The notes beneath the pieces were generated by a model. It did no database searches and had not been told where the DNA came from. It was given only the letters and a program-made list of their open reading frames with translations. A DNA stretch of 64,000 nt from Eutreptiella sp. 'Long Island Sound 2002'. Lineage: Eukaryota > Euglenozoa > Euglenophyceae > Eutreptiales > Eutreptiaceae. The translations under genes were made by a program, and so were the position numbers. The stretch is taken from positions 41,934,354-41,998,353 of the forward strand of contig OZ038383.1 in assembly GCA_964036045.1 (NCBI GenBank). The letters run 5' to 3'. Below, piece after piece: positions 53,907-64,000 of the stretch (its first letter is position 1; every line of letters begins with the position of its first letter).

Positions 53907-56252
53907 CCTACCAGGACCGGCCCCCGCTGTGCCCCTTCCGCCTGTAATCCCTGCTGATTTACTCCGGATCATCGATTGCATTCCTCAATTTCCAGGGTCC
54001 AAATCCAAAAATATAGAAAATAAAATCCTCCTTCAACCCTGAATGGCAACCAGATCCCACAAGTACAGCAATAACCCAATTCACAATCCAAATCAGGCTG
54101 CGGGCTTTCGTTCAGCACATCGATTATCTCACGATGGCGGGCATGTACAAGAATTGCACCAAGGAAGAAAGCCCTGAAATTGGCATATGAACACAAATAA
54201 AGCAAAGTTGGGGAAAGATGGAAACTTATACAATCACAGCCATAGACCCCTCATTCCCTGGACTCAAGACCTTCCCTTGACTCACCAACATGATGTCCTG
54301 AACCCAGTCCAATAAGATGGTTAAATGCCACATGTCAAAAGTCATTACATATACCCCAAAAATGTGTTCACTCCCAAGCCTATAAATCCTAGCCCAATAG
54401 GGGAGGTGGCGTGTCATGGCCTAGTGTGGCACTCAGGACCATGCCCTACCCTGACATAACCTTGGTTGGACTTGGAGTCGAATGGGCTTACAGAAATGAC
54501 CTATGAGTTTGAAGTCATAACATGCCAAAAAACTGCCAATTCACACCATATTGGCCATATATCACATATATGCTCAAAATTGAAGTTACCACTTATCCGA
54601 AAGCTCAAAGCATGCATGGAATCGAAGTCTAATATTCATGGAGGATAGAGACCAAAGGCCAATGCCCATGTACATCCCCATATTACCCTCAAAACCTCTT
54701 CGAATATGGGCGCCACGCACTGCCCAAGTCAGCCCATGATCTTGAGACCAATTCCTGTGATCCTTCGTGCGCCACGCCAAATGGAGTACGCGATCCGGCA
54801 TATGGTGGTGTTCAACCCCAAAGCATATGCCAACATATGAACAACATACCATGGTTCGACTCACCATAGGCTTCTTGCTGTTTGCTGACCAGGTAAGTAC
54901 ACGAAACGCAAAAATGAGCAAAAATTGAGGTCAAAAACATAAAAATATGACCAAATACAAAGTTGTCATGATAGTATATCTCTATGCTCACCCATGATAT
55001 CCGCTCATGATTCAATACACAAATGATTGGAACCATTTGCGAACAATCCTCCCACTTGGATCCCCAATCAGGCGCATGGAGATACCTTCGCCACTAATAT
55101 CTACATGCCCCATGAAAATCGGAGTGCACCCATGGATCTCTTTGTCAAACATACCATGAGCAATACATACGCGGTAGACTTGGTCTAGCGCTTTGAATTC
55201 CACAATTGGGACATGGGCAAAGCCCTTGTCACGTATGGCTCCCCATCTCTTCGGCCACACGAAGATATATAACATGGGCGTGAGCATATCAAACATATAC
55301 CATGCATACAACACATACCCTCAAAATATGGCTCCCACCATGATATGCCATGTCCCTCAATTGACATAACTTCACGTTAAAAATACGTAGGAACCCAAGG
55401 AAAGTTGCTATGCAACCCCAACACTCATGCGGTACACTCGAAAGTCACAATAAAATGTTCGGTTGCACGGTCCAAGAGTTATATATCACTTTATACCCTC
55501 TTGACCATTATCCCTTGCTATATCGGGCATGTGTACACACCAAAGGCGTTTGATGCTTCCTAAATCAAGTTGAGACCAAGGCAGTTCCAACCCAACCTGC
55601 CTTATTCTCTTTCCTCACACTCGCTCGTAGATATGGCTCTTCAAAGTGGTCCCACGAATCGCTTTTGTTTCCCTTATATCTCCAAGTCAAATGGGTGGCA
55701 AGTACAAGGGAAACCTGATTCGGGCATAGGGAAAAGAGTACGACCACTCGAAGAAGTCCAAATCAAGTGCGGCGATGTTGAAGTCGAAAATCCGATTTCG
55801 ACATCGCGAAAAATTCTGATTAAAATTCCGAGTGCTTATTTAGAAAATTGCGGAAGCAACGAACCCTTTGCTGATGAAATCTGACCCTTCAACAGAGTAT
55901 CCGCCAAAATATCTGGAAATAACAGTTAACCAATCGGTTAACGCAAAATCGCGAGCCAACTGACAGTCGCTGATACATTGACTATCAGAACGAAAGGCTG
56001 AAAAATTACGGAAACATTATGATAATAAAACCCTGTCGATTCCTGATATTCCGATATATAAATCTCCGCTGGCGGTGCCTCGGTTCTGAATATGGCCGCT
56101 CAGAGCCGGAATGGCCAAACCTATCACACTATCACATCGGGTTAGTTCAGGTGGACGGGAGAGTATGATATCAGCCAATGGCGGCTTGCCGGCACATAGA
56201 TACACACCCCAAGTGACCCACGGATGGCCACGGGGGTCCGAACCGGCTTCAC
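53907..56252 (-). repeat. 5' LTR of the chromovirus
   Basis: 2346 bp, the partner of 43069-45414. It contains the element's promoter. Its outer end, TGAAGCCGG on the minus strand at about 56251, abuts LINE D endonuclease sequence (DIQMYATARSLGG). Confidence 0.85.
55488..55499 (-). promoter_or_regulatory. Candidate TATA box in the 5' LTR
   Basis: Minus-strand GGGTATAAAGTG, about 755 bp from the start of the LTR and conserved in the other LTR (44650-44661). Other AT-rich TATA-like sequences exist, so this is only a candidate. Confidence 0.3.
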
Positions 56253-56620
56253 GACATACAAATGTATGCCACGGCACGCAGCCTCGGTGGGAGGCACCCG
56301 GTGGTCATCGCCGGCGACACCAACATCTACATGGATGTCCCCACCAACCCGGCCACGGAGCAGTTCCGAGCGGGCTGGGAGGCCTGCGGTTTCCGAAGGG
56401 CCGCGGTAGGCGGCGAGGAGGACATGACCCCCACGCTCCACCCGTCCCGGCAAAGGGTGGACACCTTCCTGGTCAACGAGCCCCTCCTGCCGTGGTCCCT
56501 GCGGGAAGGCGTCTGGGCTCGCGGCATGGCACACCCCCAGGTGGTCGGCTCGAACCACCTTCCGGTCCGCCTGGCCCTGCTGGGTCTCCTCAGCGCAGCG
56601 GGGCGCGCGGCGATGCCCCC
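56253..56620 (+). pseudogene. LINE D ORF2: APE endonuclease, C-terminal half
   Basis: Resumes the endonuclease interrupted at 43068: DIQMYATARSLGG, VVIAGDTNIYMD (catalytic D and N), RQRVDTFLVNEP, and VVGSNHLPVRLAL with the terminal N-H where S-D-H is usual. A frameshift in the C run near 56615-56625 moves the protein into the RT frame. Confidence 0.75.
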
Positions 56621-56624
56621 CCCT

Positions 56625-58925
56625 CTACAGCCACACGGAGGGCCGCCTCCTCCCGTACGACGCCGAGGCCGCACCCGTCCAACACTGCCTGTGGGCGGCG
56701 GTCACCGCCGCGCAGGATGAACCCTCCCTGGCGCCCTGGCTGGGTCCCGCAGAGCAGCACGACTACGGGTCCATGCCCGCGGCCGCGGTGGACAAGGTGT
56801 TCGAACACCACCACGCGACGCATGACGCCCTGGCGCGTGTCGTGGGACGCCGGCAGCCGTCCCCGGCGGGAACGGACCCGGCGGAGGGGGACCTCCCGGA
56901 GAGCAAAAAGCGGCTCCAGGCAGCGGTCCTCCGCTATGACACCTTGGCACCGCGCGCGCCGGCAGCGTACCAGGCGGACGCGGCCCGGCATGGCATCCGG
57001 TCCGAGGCGGCGCTCCGGCTCACGGAGGAGCTGCAGGGTGTGTCGCCCGGGTCCCGCCGGACCACACAGGGCCAGCTACAAGAGGAGCTGGAGAGGCAAG
57101 CAGCCGCCCTCGAGGAGGACATTCGCCAGCTCCGCGCCCTCCTGGCGGCAGACCGCAAGCGCGCCATCAAGGACTTCTGGCGCCGCCACGCCCCCGACAT
57201 CGCCCAGCGATGGAAAGCCATGCGGGGAGCCATAGAGGTAGAGGCCCCGGGCCCGTCAGGCCTCTGGAACGTGCGGGTCCCTAACACCCAAACGCTCCTC
57301 ACAGAGGCCCACAACGTGATGTTCGCAGTTCGCGCCTTCTGGCGAGAACTGTATGACAAACGCCCGGTGGACCTCCCAGGCTTCCAGGCAGTCCTCGGCC
57401 GCCACGTCCCCCGGGTCCCTGAAGGGGCCTGGACACAGGTCCGGCAGTACTCCATGCAGGACCTGAAGTCCGCCCTGGACAAGGCCGATGGCAAGGCCCC
57501 AGGTCCCAACCACGTGGAGGCTCGTTTCATCAAGGCCCTCCCAGCACCCGTCCAGTGGCTCCTGGTCCACTCCTACCGGGCCATCCTCCGCGGCGCCCCG
57601 CCGCCGATGCACTGGAGGGACGCGCACATCTGGCTCAGCCCCATGGTACCGGGCTCTGCCAGACTGGACGACTACAGGCCCGTAGCCCTGGGCCAGCTGG
57701 ACATGAAGCTGCTCACGGGCCCCCTCACCCCGCGCATCACGGAAGTGCTCACACGGCACGGAGTGGTCAGCGACTGGCAGCAAGGGGCCCTCCCTGGCTC
57801 CAACACAGGCCCCCCGCTGTTCATGGCGCAGAGGCAGCTCCAGCGGGGAAGGCCCAAGTACGTCTTCTCCTTCGACGCCCGCAAGGCCTTCGACACCGCC
57901 CCACACGGCGCCCTCCACCTCGTCCTGCGCCACCTCTTTGTGCCGCCGGACGTCATCGACGTCCTGCTCTTCCTCCACACGTGCGCCAGGCTGCGCATCG
58001 TCACAGCACACGGGCTAACGCAGCCGGTCTACATGCTGCGCGGCGTCCAGCAGGGCAACCCCGAGAGCCCCCTGCTGTACGCGCTCCTCCTGGAGCCCCT
58101 GCTCAGGGCGCAGGGGCACCGCCTGCGCCCGCCGGGAGGGGCCGAGCACGGCCTCATCCAGGCCTACATCGACGACCTGCTGGTGGTGGCCCACACGCTG
58201 CAGCACTTCGTCGAGGGCGTGGAGGCCGTGGCCGCGTACCTGGGGATGATGGGCATGGAGCGCAACCCCCGCAAGTGCGCCATTGCCACCACAGAGGGGG
58301 TCCCGGGCCTGCAGCTGCGCCTCCGCCCCCACCCGGAAAACCCGTGGCACTGGGTACCAGCGGCGGACTCCGTCCCCTACCTGGGACTCCAGCTGCAGCC
58401 GGACGGGGAGTTCTCCCTGCAGCGCAAGCACCGGCTACGCCTGGCGGCGGTGCACCACTGGTGCCTTAACACCCTCGCGCCACCGAAAGTGGTGCAGGAC
58501 GTCATCCTGGCGATCCTCGGGGGGGTGACGCAGTACGTCGCCCCTTTCATCGCCGACGACTCCGACACTGCACGCCACCTGGACCACATCACGGTCCAGG
58601 TCGCGAAGGACAGGGCGCGGTACGCCTTCGACGCCTCGCGGGACAGCCTGCAGGATGACCGGACCCTGGGGCTCACACGGGTGTCAACGCGGTGCCAGCA
58701 GGCAGCGGTGGCCCTCGTGGGTACACTCGTCCACCACCGCTCAACCTCTGTGCGCGCCGAGGTCACCAAGATGTTCAGGGAAATAGCTGGCGCGCACGGA
58801 ATATGTCCCGAGGTGCACTACCCCGTCCCGGAGTTCGCAACTCTAGCGGGAGGCGACTGGGTCCACCGCATACCCAGGGCCCTGGCCGCCCTGGGAGTGG
58901 GGCTGTACAACCCCATCGCATGCCC
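56625..58925 (+). CDS. LINE D ORF2: reverse transcriptase
   Basis: One open frame: a helical linker with coiled coil (LQEELERQAAALEEDIRQLR near 57075-57135) and then RT. Motifs: GKAPGPNHVEARFIKALP near 57490-57545, WLSPMVPG with LDDYRPVALG near 57630-57690, motif A FSFDARKAFDTAPH near 57868-57905, motif B GVQQGNPESPLLYALLLEP near 58040-58100, and motif C YIDD at 58165-58176. All catalytic residues are present. The frame changes by one base near 58925, after YNPIACPRAA; the downstream protein continues in the neighbouring frame. Confidence 0.85.
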
Positions 58926-61619
58926 CAGGGCGGCCCATGTCCAACTACAGTCCACGTCACGCTGCACACCGCCAAGCTGCGACACCGCGACACGTGCCGC
59001 CTGACGGTGCCACACGCAACGCCGTGGCATGGGCACCACGGGCCACGCCACCCCTCTCCTGACAACGACGACCCGTGGCCGACGGCGGTGCGGGAGTGCC
59101 TCAACCAATGCGCCGATGAACATCTCCACTATTGCCGCCGTGAGCAGGAGCCCACCAACCACCCTGGGTGGCGCGACGCCTTGGTCCACCTCTTCCACAC
59201 CACCGGCACGCGGGACCCCCGCCTGAGACTATTCCACCCCACGAGGGCTAAGCAGGACGCCCACACCGGCCCACGGGTGCCCCTGGACGGCCTGCACCTC
59301 CACGTCGGGGGCTACCGCCGCCGGGACGGCCTATCCCCCCCCACACGGGGGGCGGCGTACCACCCGCAGGCAGCCCTCATGTACATCCTCCGCGACGTCC
59401 TCGCGGAAAGCGAGCACCAAGAGCCTAACGCGGACGTGGCATGGCCCGAGCGCCTGCGCCCCCGGCCCCACCCGCCGACGCCTTTGTGGTTGATGACCAC
59501 GGACGACCAATGCACCCAAGCGACGGGGCAAGCGCAGCTCCGGGCCGAGTGGGTAATAGTGCAGGTGGGGGCGGGCCAGCCCGAACCCCGTGGGCTCCCC
59601 CGTGGCACCGCCCTGCTGGTAGCTACGGGGGTGCCGCACGACCCACACATGGCGGTGCACGCTTTGGAGGACCAGCCGGAGGACACGGGACACCTGGTGG
59701 TGCACCAGCGCGGGGGCCCGGCGTGGCTCAAGGAACATGTGACGGCACTTCGGTCCTGGGCAAGCACGATCACCGGAGCGGAGATCCGGCTGCATGACCA
59801 CCCGGCGATCAGCCCAGGCGACACCAGGGCGCTGAGCGTGGACCAACTGACCCCCAGCCACCCCGACGTCCGGTGGCACTCTGCCGACCTCAACGCGGGC
59901 TGGCTCAGCCCCACCGGATACTACTGGATCCCGGAGGCCTGGGGCCACACCTCTTCCGACGCGTCCGGGGGCGGACCCTGCAAACACGCCACCAGCGTCG
60001 CTCTCGTCGCCGACCTCACCCGCACGTGGGCGGTGGCCATCTCGGGCACAGTGCCCGACGGGGAGGGGTTGGCCGCCTCCCTCCCCCTACAATACGGTGC
60101 CCACCGTCCATGGGTCCACACGGTGGACGCCGAAGTCATCCTCCACCTCCTGCGGCACGCAGATCGCGAGCAGACCACGGGCGTCCCCGCGGGCGCAGCA
60201 AAGGTGGTCAACCAGATGCCCCTGAGGTGGCTCTGGGACAGCCTGTGCGCGCGAGGGCAACACGCCGGGCACCCGTTCTGGTACGTCCGAGCCACCTCGC
60301 ACCACAGTGACGCCCTACTGCACAAGGCGGACTGGGCGGCGTCCCAGGACACCGTCCTGCAGAACACGCCCCCGGACCCTGGCCACGCCCAGCTCATTGT
60401 CGCCGGCCCTGACGGCTATCTCGATCTACTGCCCCCCACGATGCGGGTGCTCGGCGAGGTTGCGCAGCGGGCGCAGACGGACCATGCGCTGACGCACCGG
60501 GGACACACACCTTTGGGCGCGGCCCACGCCACGGCCTATGTCCACGCCCGGGACCTCACCGCGACGGCCAACAACCGCCGGGCGCTGCGGGCCCGAGACG
60601 GCCACACGCCGGTGCAGCGCAGGCTCCGCGTCCGTAAGGAGCGGCTCTCCGGCGTCGCCATCGTCCCACAACCGTGCCTTTTATGCGGCGGCCCAGAGGA
60701 GACCCCGGTGCACATGCACGTGGGATGCGCCCACTCACAGCTCCTCTGGCCCCACTACCGCCAGGCGGTACACGAGGCGGCCCGCCACCTCCCACCCGAG
60801 GACAATACCCTGTGGGTGGCCTCGTGGCGCTCCGCAGGCGCCACATGGACGGAGGTATTCTGCTCCGGACTGGTGCCCGAGGACGCGGACGCGCAGCTCC
60901 GCGCCATAGCCCGATGCGACCCACCGGGAGGGACCTCTGTGGACGATTTCCTCCACCACATGCTCCGGCTGGGGGACTTGGCATGGGAGCTTCGCAACCA
61001 CCGGCTGGAGCAACTCCTCCGCGAGCCCCAAAGCGCGGCGGCCCGGGCACACTGGTGGCTCACTGCGGCGGAGGGCGACCACCCTCCCCCTCCCCTGCGC
61101 CCTGAAAAGGACTTCGTAGCCTCCCTCCGTGTCGTGAATGGCACTCTGGAGTGCCTGCCCCAAGAGGGCCCCCACCCGTACCAGGACCTGCCGGGGGGGT
61201 TCTCGAGGCACCTACAAGACGCCCTCTTCCCACCGTGGATCATCGGGCGCGGCTCCATGACCGCGTGGGAGGCGCGCATCCTGGGTGAGGAATGGGCGCG
61301 CGAGTGGGGCCGGTGGTGCGCCGCCACGCGCGCCCCGGGGACCCCTGCGCAACGATACGCCGCCATCCAGCTCAAGGGATGGGGGTCGGACACCCGGCCG
61401 AGACCCATCGCGATCCGCGGGGCGGGACCTTACCAGCCGTGGGACGCGGCGACGGGGGAATGGCTGCAGGCGGCCCCGGGGCCGCAAACGGGATGGACTG
61501 GGGACGTGTCCTCACTCTTCAGGACACCCGTCCCGCCCCGCATCGTCCTTCACGCCGCCAACATACTCCGGGCTACGGAGGTACGCACGTGGGGACACGC
61601 CGCGGCCACCGTCCGGTAG
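58926..61619 (+). pseudogene. LINE D ORF2: RNase H-like domain and zinc knuckle
   Basis: Continuation after the frameshift, about 900 codons to a TAG at 61617-61619. A long N-terminal part has no known domain. An RNase H-like region follows near 59950-60345: SSDASGGG with the first Asp, HTVDAEVI, and VRATSHHSDALLHKADWAA as the last box; the expected second acidic residue is not obvious. A knuckle CLLCGGPEETPVHMHVGC lies at 60679-60732, resembling other LINE C-termini. About 290 further residues follow, longer than usual for a LINE ORF2. Confidence 0.65.
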
Positions 61620-62435
61620 CACCCCCCAGAGGACGGGGCCGCCCAGCTCGCCGTGGCGCACTTCAAAGCTGGGGGGCCGGTATACAACGACGCCCTGTCC
61701 CGGCTGGGCGACACCCAGGGGCCCCCGCTCCTCATGCTCCCCACCGGCATTGCAGCCGCGCTGCGCCAGGAGCTACACGGCTGCGAAGGGCTGCGAGTGG
61801 GATGGGAGGCAGTCGCGGACGGCACCTTGCTGGCCCTCCTCCACCGAGACACCGCGAACGGGTGCCGATGGGATGCGCTGACGCCCCACCTCACCGGGCG
61901 CCACGTTTACATGGCAAGCCCCCACCAGGGGCAGCCCCGCCCGGCGTGGGACGACCTCATCGCCGCCTTACACGACCACGTGATCCTCCCTGACGACACG
62001 CCGCAGGAGATCCAGCGGAAGACGCTTGGCAAGGACTACCGGCGCCGCGTCCGCGCCCTCCTGCTGGAGACCCGGGACCCCCTCCGACAGAGGTGGGACG
62101 ACCTTTGGCTCCGCCATCTCGACCCTTGGTCGCCGCCCTCCCACCTCCCACACATCTGCCGACTCTGCGGGGAATGTGACACGGTGTCCTCCGCAGCGTC
62201 GGAAGGCGCCAACAGGTGCGCGCGGTGCGCCCAGGTGGCCGCGTGCCCCTGGCCCGAACCTCCCGGAGGCCCGCGCAGGCGCACAGATGAGGAGGCCCTG
62301 CACCGGCGCATCGAGGGGGCACACACCCCCTCACACGAACGAGCGGGCCCCGCTGGTGCTACCCTTCTGTGGATCCACGTGCACCTGCGGGACCCCACAT
62401 CCGTTGCACACCTGTCGCACGTGTTCGCGCCCTAA
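61620..62435 (+). pseudogene. LINE D ORF2 C-terminal extension with second Cys cluster
   Basis: Same frame as the preceding segment after the in-frame TAG. About 270 codons end in TAA at 62433-62435. Sequence such as RVRALLLETRDPLRQRWDDL is helical. A Cys-rich cluster CRLCGECD, then RCARCAQVAAC, lies near 62157-62245 and could bind zinc. No known domain. Confidence 0.5.
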
Positions 62436-62474
62436 CCCCCACCCGCCGCCGCCCTTTGCAGAGCCCGCAGCACC

Positions 62475-63707
62475 ATGCCACGCCGACAGGGGGATGGGCC
62501 GGGACACACCAGGGCCCGCCGCAAAGCGCAGGAGGCGGCCGTCCGGGGCCTGGTGGCGGATGCGGTGGCGGAGGCACACGAAGCGCACGCTGCCGCACGG
62601 TGTGACCTGACGGGCAGTGCGAGGGCTTTCCTCAACGAGACCGCCCTCCCGGCCATCCGCGCCCTGAACGGAGCGGGGGCCCCTACGCTGCTCCCGGCAA
62701 TGCACCTGATCGTGAAAGCTGTCCAGCCGGGGCTCATCAGCCCGGAGGCGGCCCTCTACGGGCACTGGATGGAGTGGCGCGAGTCCAACCGGTCGGGCCG
62801 GCCCCTGTCCATGGGGGACACCCTGCGGCTAACGGGAGCGGGGTCTGCCATGTCCCTCCGCAGCAGCGCCCCAGCCCTGCTGCACGCCCTCAGGACGCGC
62901 TACCCCGGGGACGCAGCCCCGTACCTGAACCAGGCGCGAGCCACGGACCCGGGGGGAGTGTCCGAGCTGGATGGGGCGCTCCACCTTCTACACCCACCGG
63001 ACGAGGACCTGGAGGTGGGCAAGATCACGGTGTTCGTGGAAGGCGCAGACGAGGCGTCCGCCCGCCCCCGGCCGACCAACCCAGTGTACGACGGCACCAG
63101 GCCTACCCCCCCGTACGCCATCGTATGCGAGGCGTTCCCCAGGGAGCCCACTTGGTGCCCCGCCCTCCCGCCGGCGACGCACGCGCCCCGCAGCTGGGCT
63201 AACCCAGACCTGTCCCCCCCCATCTCCAGAACCAGGGGTGCCCACCACAGGGGGCAGGTCCTCTGGCAAGAGTGCCCTGGCACCCCCCTGCTCCTCCTCG
63301 TCGTCGCGACCCGCGGGGACCCAGGGCGGATCCTGGGGATCACCCCCACCCACCTCTATGGGGCAACACCCGTACCCCGCCCCCCCCTCCCGGCGCCCGC
63401 GGCGCGGGACGGATTACACACCTTCCTGCGAACACAGGAGGTCACCGCCGTTACGGGGGTCCACCTGGTGCGGCCCCCCCCGACACCACTTGACGACCCC
63501 CGGGGGCCCAGGGCCCTGGGCCCCGCCCCAGACTGGGAGCTATGGCGCGACGCGTGGGCCGCGTGGCTCCCCCGCCTCCCCTCCCAATGCCGGTGGATGG
63601 CCGCCGGCCCCCGGCCGTGCGGGGCTGACGCCACAGCCGGCCCCCCACCCCCTCCCCCCCTCCCCCCCGCAGAGCACCACACGGCACTGCCCACGGCACG
63701 GCACTGA
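62475..63707 (+). CDS. LINE D ORF3, unknown protein
   Basis: 410 codons, ATG at 62475 and TGA at 63705-63707, uninterrupted. The N-terminus is helical and Ala/Arg-rich (VADAVAEAHEAHAAARCD). The middle part reads as globular (TLLPAMHLIVKAVQPGLIS; YAIVCEAFPREPTWCPALPP; LLLLVVATRGDPGRILGITP). The C-terminus is proline-rich. I do not recognise a family. It lies 40 nt after ORF2, and its stop overlaps the ATG of ORF4 (TGATG), the arrangement also seen in LINE A. Confidence 0.55.
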   Translation: MPRRQGDGPGHTRARRKAQEAAVRGLVADAVAEAHEAHAAARCDLTGSARAFLNETALPAIRALNGAGAPTLLPAMHLIVKAVQPGLISPEAALYGHWMEWRESNRSGRPLSMGDTLRLTGAGSAMSLRSSAPALLHALRTRYPGDAAPYLNQARATDPGGVSELDGALHLLHPPDEDLEVGKITVFVEGADEASARPRPTNPVYDGTRPTPPYAIVCEAFPREPTWCPALPPATHAPRSWANPDLSPPISRTRGAHHRGQVLWQECPGTPLLLLVVATRGDPGRILGITPTHLYGATPVPRPPLPAPAARDGLHTFLRTQEVTAVTGVHLVRPPPTPLDDPRGPRALGPAPDWELWRDAWAAWLPRLPSQCRWMAAGPRPCGADATAGPPPPPPLPPAEHHTALPTARH

Positions 63708-64000
63708 TGCAACAGGAGGTAGTGGGAAGGGCGCGCCTGCCACCACGCATGCCTACCAGGATGACAGTGATGGCAGACTCCGATGGCTTCCCCCAGCGGG
63801 ACGACCGCCGCTACCGCCGGTACCGCTCCCCCTTCCCCTGCCTCCCCGGAGTGGACGGGGGAGACCCTCGCGGAGCGCGAGGAGCGGAGGCTGGCGGAGG
63901 CGGCGGTGCTGGTCGGGCCGCCGCCGCCGGCCCGAGAGCCTGAGCCAGCCGAGATGACCGCCCCCGCCGACCAAGCAGCAAGCCCGGCCGCCCCGCCCCA
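63707..64000 (+). pseudogene. LINE D ORF4, start; runs off the window
   Basis: ATG at 63707-63709 overlaps the ORF3 stop. This frame stops at 63943, but the neighbouring frame from about 63830 reads as charged, helix-prone protein (EWTGETLAEREERRLAEAAV), so a frameshift is likely. The E/R-rich helix resembles the character of LINE A ORF4, though not its sequence. Confidence 0.4.

Larger units (their letters stand above)
43069..56252 (-). mobile_element. Chromovirus (Ty3/gypsy LTR retrotransposon with chromodomain)
   Basis: A 13.2-kb minus-strand element with LTRs of equal length (2346 bp), PBS, gag, pol (protease, RT, RNase H, integrase, chromodomain) and PPT in canonical order. It is inserted in the endonuclease domain of LINE D. 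No clean 4-6-bp target duplication is visible at 43068/56253. The long uninterrupted frames and similar LTRs suggest a fairly recent insertion. The gag-pol junction carries three in-frame stops. Confidence 0.9.
39630..64000 (+). mobile_element. LINE D: second LINE family, interrupted by the chromovirus
   Basis: Plus-strand element with ORF1 (39630-42572, 5' end missing), ORF2 (42585-62435, minus the chromovirus at 43069-56252), ORF3 (62475-63707) and ORF4 (from 63707, running off the window). The sense strand is C-rich, the opposite of LINE A, and protein similarity to LINE A is low, so it is a distinct family. Its ORF order and the TGATG overlap of ORF3/ORF4 match LINE A. Confidence 0.8.

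Noticed and set aside
54001-55900. Short conserved frames shared by both LTRs (for example 54586-54921)
   Set aside because: Identity between the copies follows from their being LTR partners. The frames are short, lack known domains and lie in AT-rich non-coding LTR DNA.
1-64000. tRNA or rRNA genes
   Set aside because: No cloverleaf or rRNA core sequence was recognised by eye. The only tRNA-like signal is the 12-nt primer binding site of the chromovirus.

Overview
The window is a nest of transposable elements from a large, repeat-rich eukaryotic nuclear genome. I see no confident host gene, tRNA, rRNA or bacterial-type operon. The evidence for a eukaryote is a chromodomain Ty3/gypsy element, APE-endonuclease LINEs with RNase H, a hAT transposase, a TIR element with plausible splice sites, and a primer site complementary to an initiator-tRNA-Met 3' end. 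A green-lineage alga or another protist would fit, but the species cannot be read from the sequence.

Layout. (1) 1-2836: GC-rich, no recognisable gene, with a 378-bp tandem repeat and a (CCTA)n tract at its end; possibly the 3' end of a non-LTR element. (2) 2874-19348: a TIR transposon ('element T', about 185-bp inverted termini) carrying a spliced-looking acidic/coiled-coil gene. It is split by a 12.8-kb LINE ('LINE A', plus strand, 4390-17230), and the target segment is duplicated on both sides of the LINE (837 and 1026 bp). LINE A has ORF1, ORF2 (EN-RT-RNase H-Zn knuckle), ORF3, ORF4, a small conserved ORF5, TATA-bearing tandem repeats and a (TTAC)n tail. (3) 19349-21601: decayed minus-strand coding sequence and the C-terminal part of a hAT transposase. 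(4) 21602-39629: a second, 5'-truncated copy of the same LINE family on the minus strand ('LINE B'). It is split by an 8.4-kb insertion (27159-35593) flanked by a 14-bp direct repeat and made mostly of about 317 copies of a strict 23-bp minisatellite. (5) 39630-64000: a different LINE family ('LINE D', plus strand: ORF1, ORF2, ORF3, start of ORF4). Its endonuclease domain is split by a 13.2-kb chromovirus on the minus strand (43069-56252) with two 2346-bp LTRs.

How the parts relate. LINEs A/B and D are separate families but share an unusual plan: extra ORFs lie downstream of the RT/RNase H polyprotein, and ORF3 and ORF4 overlap as TGATG in both. All LINE copies carry in-frame stops and frameshifts, so this is a graveyard of mostly dead copies. 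The chromovirus has long uninterrupted gag and pol frames and LTRs that look about 97-98% identical by eye, so it is one of the younger insertions. The very long open frames at 27.1-34.6 kb come from a repeat unit that lacks stop codons; they are not genes.
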